Source of the DNA: Orthonyx spaldingii
Lineage: Eukaryota > Chordata > Aves > Passeriformes > Orthonychidae
Direction: 5' to 3'
Assembly: GCA_013397795.1 (NCBI GenBank)
Contig: VZTJ01001774.1
Span: forward strand, 409,494-473,493
DNA length: 64,000 nucleotides
Positions within the stretch are counted from its first letter, which is position 1. Every line of letters starts with the position of its first letter. A model generated the notes under the pieces. That model was given only the letters and a program-made list of their open reading frames with translations. It ran no database searches and was not told the DNA's origin. Of this stretch, positions 23,095 to 54,860 are shown in pieces. A program made the position numbers and the translations under genes.

Positions 23095-26000
23095 TTCCCT
23101 TACACACTTAACATGGCAGAATAATGTTGGTGTTGTTGAACAGGCATTTGATGTCGTTTGCAGCTTAATTTGCAAGGGGGCTTTAACATCAAATCATAGC
23201 AGATGCTTCTAACAGTCATGTACAGGAATGACAAACATTTGATTAAAGATAATGAAGAACCATGTCCTAGTTTACCAGAGCTGGTTTTGTGCTTCAGACT
23301 GGAGCATACAGGACCTACTGACACACACAGTCACAGTGAATCAGGTTTGTTTGCACTTGTTGAAAACAAATGCAAATGTATTGACATCTTGAGCATCATG
23401 ACTGTGGTATCCAACCTGTAAGTGCAGAGAAAAGTGCTGTTCAACCAGGGTCAGCAGCTAGAACAAGAGTGAACACTCCTTAAGGTTTCAGAGAAACTTT
23501 ATTTTCTTTGTAACTTACATGATGAAGTCAGATAAGTTTACAAAATCAGGAATTTATTTAGTCTTGCAGTGTTGTTTCACACAGAAGGCCCAGTTTTCCT
23601 ATGTGCTTAGGTGCAATACATCCCATGTGCTCTGTGACCTTTAGGGAGATGAAGCCTGATGGGAACAATTAGTGGTGCCAAATTCTTTGCAGATGAATAT
23701 TATTCCCACTTGGTGTGGGGGGTAGGCAGGACACTCTTGGTCTGTTGAAAATATTTTATGGAAAACTGTTGCTGTTTACCTTGCAGCAGGGTTATCATCT
23801 ACTGCTAAATAAATATTTAGTTAATCACCATTGACTATATCACAAACAAGCAATAGGGAGTAGGACTTCATTTCTGACTGACCCTTGAAAAGCTGTGGTA
23901 TTTTCCTGTTGTGATTGTAGCTCCTGTGGAAGTAGACAACACCTTCCACAGGACAGGATTTGCACGGGACTGGATTTGTTTGCTGCTGTCTTATTCCATG
24001 TGTCTTTGTATAGGATAACCTGCTAAGAACTGTGTGAGTTTCAGCTGTTTATAGGACAAGTGGATTTAGCTGCAGAATTGAACTTTTTCATTACCGTGGC
24101 TGTGCCTTTGTGTTAACACTGCCACAAACTTCCTTCTCTCAACAAATGGTTTTGAAAAGGGAGCTGAGGAGTAGCTCAGTGGAGAAAGCATTGTTTTCGT
24201 TTTTCAGTTTAGGAGTTTAAACAAAGAGAAAAATAAAACAGCCTACTTCCATGGCTTTTGCTGAGGCATGTGGTTCCTTACAAAACCTCTAACAAAAATG
24301 AAGTTGCATGTTATTCTCTGTTTGCCAGTAAATAAAAGATAAAGATTTCTGCTAACTGAATTCAGTAAGTCCATGCAGACTAAACCCATCCTCCTGTTAA
24401 GTACTGTTTTGCTACACAAGTCTGTTAAGATAGAATAAATGGAAAACTAATTTATATTTGGATTACAGAACTGAAACTTCAGTTTCCAGTTCACTGTTCT
24501 AGGCTTACTATTAAAAATCTGTGAAGATGCAAGAATAGTGCTATCCACTGCCACTCCAAAAGCTTTTTCTGGTTTTATACATTAATTGCTTTCAGGGTCT
24601 GGAGTAACTTAGTGTAGCAGAAAAGCTTGATCTCAATTTAAAGTTGCTGCCAGATTGCATCTTAAGAGATATTGCATGGGAAGTAAATGACACTGTAAGT
24701 CAGTCTGAATTTGATGTCTTTTTCAGCTGCTTCTTAGTAAAGAAAGGACTCACAGGGTGACTATTCTGTGTAAAGATGAATGTAAATTAATAATTGAGCC
24801 CTGTTGATACTGTTGCTTGTGTTAGAGAGGCAAGTGTGGCTGTGTGAGGTCTGCAGTACCTCCGGAGTTTTATTGCGGTTCTTTCCCTGCCGTTCTGGGT
24901 AGGGACAGTGGGAGAGGAAATCTTTCCTCTTCCTCAATGCAACTGGAGGTTCATTGTGCTGCAGCAGAGTCACTTCTGAAAGCCGAGGTGACAAGTGTGG
25001 GGGAGATCAGCCCTGGGAAAGGTCCTGGATCTGAGTTACAGGTCTGCTACACAGCTGCTCCTGTTGGGTGGGGATTCAGCCTAGACTGGAGCGCAGAACA
25101 CCTGGATTAACTCTGCTCTGGTCACTTGTCTGTGTGCCAGCACTTCCTGTTTTTAAAGATCCTGTTTACTGTCTGCATTCCAAACATCCCAGGAAGGTGG
25201 GAGGATGGGAAGAAACACGGAAAGAAAAGTAAACATCATTATTTAAGGTGGAATTTTTATATTTTTTTAGTTATGTAATCATCATTTGTTACTTTTCAAA
25301 CCTAGTTTCATTAGTTACATTCTACAGTAAGCTTTTGTTTACATTGTCTTGCACTAATTTCCAAAAGCAGAACTGCATGTGAAAGCTGACATTGAAACCA
25401 TTAATATTTGTAGAAAGGAGCAGAGCAAAGTTTTGTGGCATGCTTTGGCTTTGTGTTCTTCTTGATGTTCACATAAAACAATGTTTGTCAGCCATATGAA
25501 ATGGAGTATTAAACAAAAACATATAATCAGAGGAAAACCTTATTTCTATGGGTACAAAATGGCATGTTGCTCTGATTTTGTTGCCAAACTTTAAGGCTTT
25601 TGATTTAAACAGCTTGAAAGAATTTGGGTGCTGCTCACTGACCTTCAGAGCTCACAGCCTGCTGTGGAGGAACAGCTCCAACCAGCACAGAGCCAGGTGG
25701 GGAGGTAATTTTCATCCTGCTATACAGCAAGCCAAGCTAATTGCTGAAATAATGAGTAAACAGATATGTGAAGTGTAAATAGATGATATGTTGCTTTTCT
25801 AATTCTTTGTTGCACTTTATGACTACTACTCCCCTATAAATAACAAAATCCTGTCCTTTGAGGTGGAGCTAGAGATGGAATTACTGAATGATTTTGGGCT
25901 ATAAAGGCAAATTTAATTCCAGACTTTTCTTTGTTTAGCAAAGAGAAAAACTTCTGCCTTTAGCTGGAAGAAAATGTTCTAGGACAGATATTCTGCCTTT

Positions 26001-29000
26001 GGTATGTCATGGGATCCCTAGGGAGAAGGCACAGTCGTAGTGGGAGTTCTGGAGGTCACCAACAACTTGCAAACGCTTCTTTCTCGTGGTCCTGTGTTCA
26101 CTGCTCCCAGACAGTGAGGGAAGCTGTAAACACTATGCCTGCATGGATGGGGGAGGGCGAGCAAGGGGATTTGAGAATAAGAATTCACAAAGTTCTTTTG
26201 GTTCACTTGGAGAGGAAAAAAATACTCCAGCAATAGTAAATCTTTCTTAACTGATCATCTTGGGTTTGTTTCAGCTGTTTGATCCCGTGGATTTTTTCAG
26301 CAACATAACACACATAGTTCCTCTTGGGCAATGCTTTGTAGTGAGTTCTTCTTTTTTCAGGATGACCTCACCATTAATTTTATTCATGGTATCTGAAAGG
26401 AGAATATTGTAGTCTGAAAAGAAAAATCTGTATATAAGGTAGCTTTAAAGAGGACAGCTCTGAAATGCAGCCGCCCCATATTCTCATATCGAACTAAAGT
26501 GAAACTGCTTTTCACTAATTTTGAGTGAGGTTCGGCATTCACAGGGAAGAATGATCTTGTATTTCTGCAGTACTGTTATTCTACAGATGTTGCCAATCAT
26601 TTTAGAGGATTTTAGCTCTGTCTGGAACAAGGCAAATATACTCAGTGCTGGTTTTGAAGGGCGGAAGAAGTAGGTAACTACAAATAAAATTGGTAGTGTT
26701 TGGAAATACTTGCTTGTTTCAGAAGGAAACTAAATGCTGAGATGTTTTTGACAATGTTAAATCCTCCTGTTTGCTTCCCTTGGGCTGCTGTTTGTGATCA
26801 GATAAGCAGTTCCGGGTATCTGCACGTTTTCTGGGAAATAAGGATGAAAGCAGTACGTATATAAATAAGACACAACTGCAGTGCAATAGTCTGCTGTTTT
26901 CTATTCTGAACAAAGCAATATTTTTACCAGTTAAATCTGTGTATAATAATGTTTTCATGGAGGACAGTTTCAGACATCTTTGTACGAGTCTTCCTGGATT
27001 CTGGAGAAGTGCCAGCTTGGCAAACAGGAAGAACAAAAGGACAGTACTGAAAATATCTAGTCTGGGGCAGTCTTACTGTCACCACACAGCAGGTTTGGAC
27101 AGCAGCAAAATTAGACAGACAGCTCTGCCCAGTTCTCTTAATGTTTTAGAGTGCCTGATTTGTCTGATGGTGAGAATAAAACATTTTGGCATTTAGAAAG
27201 GTTGAAATGTCTCTTGCATTCTGAAAAGCCTTGTTCTTGTTCCAGGAGCTCTTTTATTTGCACAAACTCACAGCTTCTGTTTTTGGGATTCCACAGTACT
27301 TTCTAAAAGCTTATTTGGGGTCATATCTGTAATTGATACTTCTGTCAGTTTGATAGAGAATCAGGAAAATCATTTAACCTACACATGAGTGCACAGGAAA
27401 TCAGAATCTATAAACAGCTGGATTGTTTAATGAATAGAAGGCAATGCTAGGAGTCTAGAGGAAGCTTTTACCTGGAAAAGAAATCAAATCCAGACACAAA
27501 TCCTAATGAGCAGCTCTCTGATACCGAAGATACCACAAATTATTATAAAACGTTGCTACATCCTGTCTATAAAAACAGTGTAATGGGATTTGTCTTGTGA
27601 CTGGAAAAACTAATGGACTTCAATTAAAGTGTAGCAGTTTAGGGAATGACTCATTCAATTTCAAATGTGGGCTGATAAAATTGTATCGAGTGTTTAGTCT
27701 GTCCTTTTGAATGGGTTTTGAAACACTGACTGATGAGTATGGCAGTGCAGATTATTCAGTTCTCAGCCACTGGGATGTGTGGACCTCTTTGCACAAGCAT
27801 CCCATACTTCATATTTCAATACAATATTGCAGCACAGTGCACTGCTTGCTCCCTTGGATGCTTGCTGCATTTCTGGCTAGTTGGTACTTTAGAGATGGAA
27901 GAACTTCCTTGCAGAGCCCCAAGAGTAACCATAGGTGCTTGTGCTGATGACAGACAGGCTTAATTGTAAGTCTTGTAAAGTGGACAATATTATTGTTTTC
28001 ACTAGATTGGCCCAGTGACATGAAGAGTCTTCATCTCTGAGGTGATAAAACTGTCATAGTTTACCCAAACCAAATCTTCTAAACTTGGAATCTCTTATTC
28101 TTAATAAGAAATTATATCAGCTATATCAGATGATAGCTAATTTTTATCCTGTAAGAAAATAGGTTATATAATTAGCATTCATATGCTAAGTGTGTCTGGA
28201 AGCAAGTAGGAATCTGTATTATGGAAGGTATGTTGTTTATCTTCCTGCTGTCTTCCCTCATGTATGTTTATTCTTTTTGAATGGAATCTCAAAACCAGAG
28301 ATTGTTTTGCACAAATCCAGGTGTCCCAAAGCTTTTGACAGGGGCAAAGTGTTTAAGGTGCTTTAGGAAGGTCAGGGATTGCAGGTGTGATGAAGCATTC
28401 ATTTGAAGTGTTTGTATGTCCCCTTAGTTTGATTTAAATAACATCTCTCTAGAATTCCCTTAAAATTACAATCCTTTTACTGTCGAAGAACATAATTGAT
28501 TCTATTTATTCCGGGCAGCCTTCCAGATTTGAAAGTGTACACAGAAACACAAGCTGCCAGCTATACTTCAGAACTGTTTCTGTTTACATTCTTGCTTTCC
28601 AAATCCAAACCCTGGAGGCGTGCTTACATGTGCAAGTGAAATGAATGTGCACACAGAGTGACTGCATGCACCCTTCCAGCACATGCCTGGATCCCAGCTT
28701 AAAACAAAAGCTGCTGTCTTGGTGCAGTTGCTCTAAAAATTGCAGATTTTGGGTGTCCCATTTGGACCGTTTGCAAGTCTTTAAAGGAAAGTATTGAGTT
28801 GCCATTAACGTTTGAATTCTTTAAGGAAGCCAAGGCTGACGTTTATTTTGAAGAGATGCTTGGCTAAAAGGATTTACATTTTTGATGTCTGTGTGTCCCC
28901 CACTCCTGCCTCTGTTTCTTTGTTGGCAGTTGCTGGTGGGGAGGGAGGAAAGCTTGCAGTGGAACGAGGCACCCTCCCTGCAGCTGCTCCTGCCCAGCAC

Positions 29001-30070
29001 TGCTGCAGTCAGGCAGGCCCCGGTGCACACCTGCATTAGGCTGACTCCACGGGGAGCTCAGGAAGGAGCTAAAGCAGCAGAAGGCAGCACAAGAAAGGGA
29101 AGTGAGTTGTTCTCTGCCTCTTCCATCCGACCCTGTAAGCAGCTGGCTCAGGGAGCCTCATGCCAGCAGGGTGAGGAGTGAGAACACATGCCTTGGGCAG
29201 GGCAAAAATGGGCTCTTGCAGTTCAGAGGAGCCTCAGCAGGATGGTGGAGCTGAAATTAAAAGGCTGCTGGCATAAACTCAGTCTGTGTTGTGGATATTT
29301 AATTTGGTTGTGGTCCATCTATACTATCGTTGTGTTTGTGTGGACAGGAAGCTCATATGACCGCATATTCTTGTTTGCTTGGGGGCTTTGTGCTGGTTTT
29401 TGCCATAACAGTGATGTGCTTCTGCCTATGTTTGCAGTTAAGAAATGTAAATAGGCATGTGATTCAGTGATACGGAGAGGGAGTCTTGTTCATGCTTTGC
29501 CTGATCGAAAAGATGCCATTTAACTTGTGTATTTCTTTTTATCTGTAAGCTGAGGATAGTTATCCGTGGTTTGGAAGCCTCCAAGTTACTCTAAAGGGTG
29601 TTATTTGGGTTCACTGGTAATGTTTTGTAATTGGTAAGCTTCCCAAGTTTGTCTCCGTAAATACCCTGTGTGTGCTGAGAACTTTCCATTTCAGCATCCG
29701 CTCGGTGAGGCTATTACAATGATGAGGGAAATAAAACAGCTTCTTTAAGCTCTGTCTTAAAAAGAAGTCAGTTGCAAAGCGTTTCTAAAATGCATGAGGT
29801 GTTAGTGGAAAAGCATTTTTCTAAATCTGCAGTGGCACTTCAGTACTTTCGTGGATATTTTTAAAAGCCCAAACTACAACTACAAAGGAGGGATTAAAAA
29901 AGACAACCCTATTGCTACTCAGAGTTGCTTAGGAAGCAGTGGATTTGGGAAAACATCATTTTCATTCTAATGTTTCTTTGTAAGAACTGAAGTGTGGCAA
30001 GAGCAAGTACTGGATGTACTTGAAAGAAAACTTTTTAGAAAAGAAACGCTAATGCATAGGGGAGGATCAA

Positions 30071-30178
30071 TTTATTTTTTTACTTATATATAAAATGTTA
30101 TATGTGAATTTTATATATACATAATTTAATTAATATATACAGAAATATATTTTTATATAAATACATATTTTTAAAATT
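30071..30178. repeat. AT-rich simple sequence
   Basis: About 110 bases of almost pure A/T with many TATATA and TTTATATA segments. This is low-complexity sequence in intron 1. Confidence 0.85.
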
Positions 30179-30339
30179 TGCTAAGCAAAGGGCAAGCATA
30201 GCATCCATTGCTTTTCCACAGTGAGAGCTTTCAGAAGGTTGATCCAACAGAAGAGCTGTGAAACTGTGCATTTGTGGGTTTCCCTTCCTTTCTGTTATTA
30301 AGAAAACTGAGGTACTGGGGCAGTCCTAAGAGGGTTTGT

Positions 30340-30631
30340 GACTGTAGTGATAGGACAAGGAGTAATGGGTACAAACTGAATGAGGGTAAATTTAGGCTAG
30401 GTAGATGTTAGGAAGAAATTCTTCCCTGTGAGGGTGGTGAGGCCCTGGCACAGGGTGTCCAGAGAAGCTGTGGCTGCCCCTGGATCCCTGGAGGTGTCCA
30501 GGGCCAGGTTGGACATTGGGGCTTGGAGCAGCCTGGGGTAGTGGAAAGTGTCCCTACCCATGGCAGGGGGTTGGAATGAAATGGTCTTTAAGGTCCCTTC
30601 CAACCCTTAACGTTCCATGATTCTGTGATGG
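30340..30631 (+). mobile_element. CR1 LINE fragment, sense (3' UTR end)
   Basis: The plus strand carries the CR1 3' UTR in sense order: AAATTCTTCCCTGTGAGGGT, GGTGAGGCCCTGGCACAGG, CCCATGGCAGGGGGTTGGAA, GGTCTTTAAGGTCCCTTCCA, ending in TTCCATGATTCTGTGATGG. It is 5' truncated with no coding part left. It lies in PIK3CA intron 1 in the gene's own orientation. Confidence 0.93.
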
Positions 30632-31965
30632 ATCTCTCCAAAATCAAGAGCAATGAATGCAAAGATAAGCAACTTTGGTTCATTACAAAAAAAATCCAGG
30701 ATACTGGGTGAAAGTGTCAGGCTTCCAATAAAAGAACACCAAATATTTTGTAACATGAAGTGTTCTTCACTGTTGTCACAGGGCGCCAACATCCAAGTTT
30801 GTGTGTGAAAACATTCTGAAGCAACTGGATTTCTTTTGCAAATACACAAATATTGCCTCTAGTTAAGGAAATTAAAAATAGGTAGGGATTAGGAGTGTTT
30901 ATTGGTGAAGTATCACTGTGTGCCTGCCTGGTAGTTCTGCTCTCTTTTTCAGTTCTCTCTCCCCTCACCCACTGGGCTATAAAACATCTCTGCTCTGTCC
31001 AGATTCTGATTTTCTCATACTCTGTCCCATTCTCATTCTCTCTCTTTCTCATACTCATTTCCTCTGCTCTAAGATGGCATGAGCAGCACAGATAGAAGGT
31101 CACACGTGTTCCCCTCCTTTCCTTTGGCTTGGCAGAGACATTCATTCAGCTGCCAAAGGGAACTGGAACAGGGCATTGGCGCTAAATAAAACAATCCCAA
31201 CTACAAAGTGTTAGTGGGGCTCAATTCTTCTGTCTCATTCATGGAAAAAAGGGTTTGTTGTTGGTGTAAGTAGCTTATACTGATCTGAAACAGCTATGGC
31301 CAAGTCTTGTGTGTACATGGATTCTTAAAACCAAGTTTAGAGCTTTTAGTAAATATTTTTAACTATTATGTTAGTGTTGTTTGAATGCTTTAGAGGTTTG
31401 AGATGAGGAAAAAGTATTTTTAAAAATGTGGAAGCATTGCTTTAGCTAAACTTGAAAGAGCTGGTGGTTTGTATCATCCAAATGATAATAAATGCTTCAC
31501 TTTCCAAATTAAAACTGTGGGGAACTTGGCTTGAGATTTGGTTAAAAATTTCTATAGTAATTTGAGTATTAGATATTTTCATACCCTCCCCCCCCACTGA
31601 AGTGTTCTGCTCATGGATTATAAAGTACAGATTTTAAAAAATCCTCTACTTTTAAGACTATGTGTATATTGGCATTTTTTCCAAACTAGTGTGATTCTGC
31701 TATTAACTGTTTTGTTTCAGTAGATATTTAAATTCAAATACAAATTCTTAGGCATTGGTTTTATCAAGTCTTTTTTATGAATGTAAAATATAGCCATGAA
31801 TATCCATCTACATTTCTAAGCAGCGTTTGAACCATTTTATCTGAAATTCCTGGTGATGTTTGTATTTTAAATTCTGACGTTTAAATTTCTGATTTTTACT
31901 CAGGTTTACCTGTACGAATCACTGCTCGAAAAGCTTGAAGTACAAAATTATCCCAAGACACAAAA

Positions 31966-50748
<18,783 letters not shown>

Positions 50749-50982
50749 ACTGACAGCAAAGAAAACAAGAACTGATACCCAGCTTTGTGGGTACTGCACT
50801 GTTAATACCCGTTAGCAGCAAAGACTGGTTGCATAGGAATTGCACAAACCATGAACAACATTAGAACTTATGGCAAGAAAAGAGATGAATTGTTCAGACA
50901 ACTGTTGGAAAATAATGTAAAACAGGGTTTCAGATAGCACTAAAATTATACACTTCAAAAATTAAGCTTTATTATGATGTGT

Positions 50983-51806
50983 GCAGAGAGACCTCGACAA
51001 ATTGGAGAGATGGGCAATCACCAAGTGCATGAAGTTTAACAAGGGCAAGTGCCAGATTCTGCACCTGGAACGGGGCAGTCCTGGTTGTGTGTATGAACTG
51101 GGGAATGAGAGGCTGGAGAGCAGCTGCAGAAGGGGACCTCGGGGTCCTGGTCGATGGCAAGTTGAATCTGAGCAGTGCCCTGCAGCCAGGAGGGCCAAGC
51201 GTGTCCTGGGGGCATCAGGCACAGCATGGCCAGCCGGGCAAGGGAGGGGACTGTCTCGCTCTGCTCTGCACTGGGGCGGCCTCACCTTGAATATTGTGGG
51301 CAGTTTTGGGTGCCACAATATGAAAAAAAATTAAGCTATTAGAGAGTGTCCAAAGGAGGGCCACGAGGATGGTGAAGGGTCTGGAGGGGAAGCCGTGTGA
51401 GGAGCAGCTGAGGTCACTTGGTCTGTTCAGCTGGACAAGAGGAGACTGAGGTCAGACCTCATCGGGGTCTGCAGCTTCCTCAGGAGGGGAAGTGGAGGGG
51501 CCGGTACCGATCTCTTCTCTCTGGTGACCGGTGACAGGACTTGAGGGAACGCCATGGAGCTGAGATGAGGAAGGTTTAGGCTGGATATCAGGAAAAGGTT
51601 TTTCACCCATAGGGTAGTTGGGCACTGAACAGGCTCCCCAGGAGAGTGGTCACAGCCCCAAGCCTGGCAGAGTTCAAAGAGTGTTTGGACAATGCTCTCA
51701 GGCACTGGATGGGATTCCTGGGGTGTCCTGTGCAGGGCCAGGAGTTGGACTCAATGATCCTTGCGGGTCCCTTCCAACTCAGCATATTCTCTGATTTGAT
51801 GATTCA
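50983..51806 (+). mobile_element. CR1 LINE, sense, 5' truncated, retaining the reverse transcriptase C-terminal end
   Basis: The left part translates to RDLDKLERWAITKCMKFNKG and KCQILHL, the conserved end of the CR1 ORF2 reverse transcriptase. A second frame carries DLGVLVDGKLN, so the frame is broken. The right part is the CR1 3' UTR (GGCTGGATATCAGGAAAAGG, CCAGGAGTTGGACTCAATGA, GGTCCCTTCCAACTC), ending in an imperfect ATTCT/TGATTTGATGATT tail. It is a dead copy. It sits about 235 bp after the PIK3CA stop, in gene orientation. Confidence 0.95.
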
Positions 51807-54800
51807 TGTTATGCCTTAAGCTCAAAAAGGTAAACTTGGAAGAATGTTTCCTTTTCTTATTTGATAGGATAAATTAGCAGGAAAAAGAAAATAGCGCTAG
51901 TGTGAACATAAGAGTCCATCACCTATTACCTTAGCTCTGGTACAGCAGGTAGAGACTATGCTGGATTGTGAAGAGTGGAAAGAGAATTCAAGTGATAGCA
52001 AATACTTAAATGCAGCATAGTTTAAAGTGAAGGAGTTTGAAGCTCAAAGATCTAAAAACAATAGTGAGAGGACAGTGCCTTTTAAATGTGCTCAGAGGCA
52101 TTAACATGTGCGGGGTTTGGGTGACCCTTCGATTTCTGGGTCCGTCATCTGCACAGTTTTTGAAAGCAGTAGGAGATAGGCCCACTCAGTATGGTGTTTC
52201 TTCTGCTCAGTATTTCTAGGGGTGCAATTCATATTTTCACAAAGAAACTCCCTATCATCCCCAAAAACTGACTAACCTGGAAATTGAATGGTCAGAATTG
52301 GGTTTAGTGCAACAGAGAGCTGTAGTGTTCATCTTAGGTTTGCTTTAATCTAACTTGAACGGAATAGATTTTTTTCATACATGTTTTCCAGAACCTAAAG
52401 AAAGGTGAGTTATTAAAATTATTGAAAGATTATTTTTTTATAAAGGCTATTTATATAATAGGAACTATTATTAATATATATTCTTTATTTACATGATTTG
52501 TCCAATATTAACTCTCTTAATTTTGCAACCCAGTTCTATCTGTCCAAGACTCCCGTTTTCATTAACGTCACTGAATGTGACCAGACATACTCCTAGGACC
52601 AAATTCAGCCCTAGTGAAAGAGGACACAAGTACCAGTGAAGTAGTGGGGATATACCCACTAAAGCCAGAGGTAAACTTGGCCTAAGTCTCTAAAAAAATT
52701 TTGGGAATCACTCTTCACGCTACTGAAGTGATATGCTGGCTATTCCAAGAACGCTCATTTAAACCCTCAAAATTTGGGTCTACCATTTCTCCTCTTTCTT
52801 CCTCCTTTGGAAGTGGTTGTTGAATCCAGTAAGATACATCAGAAATAGCAATTTAGATTTTCAATATGATCAATAATTAGCAGTTCAACAGACAGATATG
52901 TTGGCTAGCTCAAAGCATGTGGAGTTACCAAACATTTTATAGCTTTGTCTGTTTTGTGCGTGTGTGTAATATATATTTGTAAATCTAGTTGTTGTCCTTT
53001 AACACAATTGCAATGTGTGCAATCAATGAAATTGGCACCATGTTTTGAAACTGTTCAGAGTACCGAGGATTTCAGATTGCCCTTATGCACAACTTCAGGT
53101 AGGACTGTTTTTCTAATTCCTAAACAGGTTTTTTTAAATTAGTGAAGCCCATGATAGTCCTGTGGGTGATGTTCGCCCTAACATTTTAAACTTGCTAGAT
53201 TGGCAGCACTTGAATTCCAAAGGTTTGGGGCTTTCGGGGTTCAGCTTGTTCACTTGCAAACATGCACCCAGGTGCCACTCAGAAAGTGCAATACCACGTG
53301 TAATATAAAATATGCTGACAGTTGGTGTTAGATTAGAATATAAGCATATAAATAAACTGTACCTTGTGCAGGCTGTACTGATGAGGTAATGAGTGGTTGG
53401 CTTCCTTTAGCAAATTGTAATATATTAAAAATGTGCAATCAATTACGCTCTGAAAGACTTTGGGGATTGTAAAGCCAAGGCGTTGGTGTTTCAAGACACT
53501 ATCAGAGTCAGGATCCTGCAGCTGATTACTGCACACATGGATACTTGATGTGGGGGGAAACCTGGTTTTGTGAGAATGACAGAAGCTCTGAGAATAGTAT
53601 GGGAAATGTGAAGTTTTATTTCCTTAGTTCTACAAAATATTTTGGAGTAGTCCAATAGACTTCCCATTGTTCCTTTTATTGACTGTTACATATTCCTTTT
53701 CGTTATTATGAATATTTTAACTCCTACTAAGCTTGGTTGTACTTTCTAGAGCAAAGTTACCCTTCTATCTATTACTTTGCAGTCAACACACATTAAAGGC
53801 TTAGCCCTTAAAATGGGTTAGTTTCAGTTTAAATTTAGTTCACAAAATCTGAAACCCTGTTGGCTATAATTCTTAATTTAACTAAGTAAAACTGTTGCAC
53901 AAACATCACACTAGGTGCTATATTATTGGTATTTATCTGGTGTTGAAACAATGCTTTACCTCGTTTATCCAAGAAATGGTCAGCCTTTTCCAGCCTGGAT
54001 GAAAATATCTACTCAAATTTATTGGATGCTATGAACCCAAATTTGTTTGTACTTTGCCCCTTCCCAGCCCATCTGTAAATATGAGTATAAATGTCTTTCA
54101 GTTCAAGCACAGTGTTCTGCACCCTTTTTGCCCAGACAGAGGCATGAGGAATCAGGCTCTGTTTCCAAAAGCAATTAAATGTTGTGCATAAGCTGTAGAA
54201 GTTGTTTTAAGAATCAAATAGTAAAAGAAAGGAAATTTCAGAGTGGTACGGGCATAATACAGTTCAAGGTAATTGTAGCCTTTAAACAAAAATTTTTTAA
54301 AAGTAGGAGAAGCTCATGGGCTTTAAGCAGTTCTTTGCATAACCAGGATGGGCATTTGAAAAACGTTCTGCCAGTGTTTCACAAAAAAACAAAAATCCTT
54401 TTCTCAGCTTCAAAGTGTTGAACCCTAATTTACTGTGTCCTGTCACGGCAGTTCCGTGCTGATGTCACTTCACTGAGGATAGTGGAGGCACTGTTTGCTT
54501 ACCCTGGTGGAAATGAGAGGATGTCATCTGCTCTCAGTATCAGAAATAAGATCTGCTTACAGACCATGAAAACACTTGTAACTGAGTCCTAGATTTTTAC
54601 ATAAATAGCTTGGAATTTGGCTTCTTTTTAACTATTACCACTTCATGGAGCTTGGAAAATGCTCCCTTTTTTCTGGGAATCAGCTGCACAAAACAGTAAA
54701 GTAATTTATTTTGGGCTTGAATTGAATCTGGACACCTTGCTCCTGCAGAACTTCTTGTAAGGCTGCCAGAGCAAGGAGCCCAGGCCATGTGTTTTATCAC

Positions 54801-54828
54801 AAAGCATTAAGAAATGGTGTTCTAATGA

Positions 54829-54834
54829 AATAAA
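54829..54834 (+). terminator. candidate PIK3CA polyadenylation signal AATAAA
   Basis: A canonical hexamer with a G/T-rich region starting about 28 bases downstream. The choice among several AATAAA copies is not determined by sequence alone. Confidence 0.35.
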
Positions 54835-54860
54835 ATTTAAAACCAGTAACTTTTTCAACT

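Larger units (their letters stand above)
15661..31903 (+). other. PIK3CA first intron (inferred)
   Basis: About 16 kb of AT-rich sequence lies between the probable promoter island and the first coding exon. It holds one sense CR1 fragment (30340-30631), a two-level tandem repeat at 22790-22955, an AT-rich simple tract at about 30071-30178 and a C run at about 31585. Open frames such as 21296-21532 (plus) and 22324-22809 (minus) resemble no protein I recognise. No RNA gene was recognised. The left boundary is uncertain because the first exon is not resolved. Confidence 0.6.
50749..54860 (+). other. PIK3CA: PIK3CA 3' untranslated region (3' end uncertain)
   Basis: The sequence follows the PIK3CA stop codon. 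Mammalian PIK3CA has a 3' UTR of several kilobases, so transcription probably continues well past the CR1 at 50983-51806. A plausible polyadenylation signal AATAAA lies at 54829-54834, followed by a GT-rich stretch near 54862; another AATAAA is at 55076. Neither is proven. The rest is AT-rich and without a coding frame of note. Confidence 0.5.

Noticed and set aside
50981..51334. 117-codon frame after PIK3CA as a host gene
   Set aside because: It is the end of the CR1 reverse transcriptase, with a broken frame, inside a recognised LINE copy.
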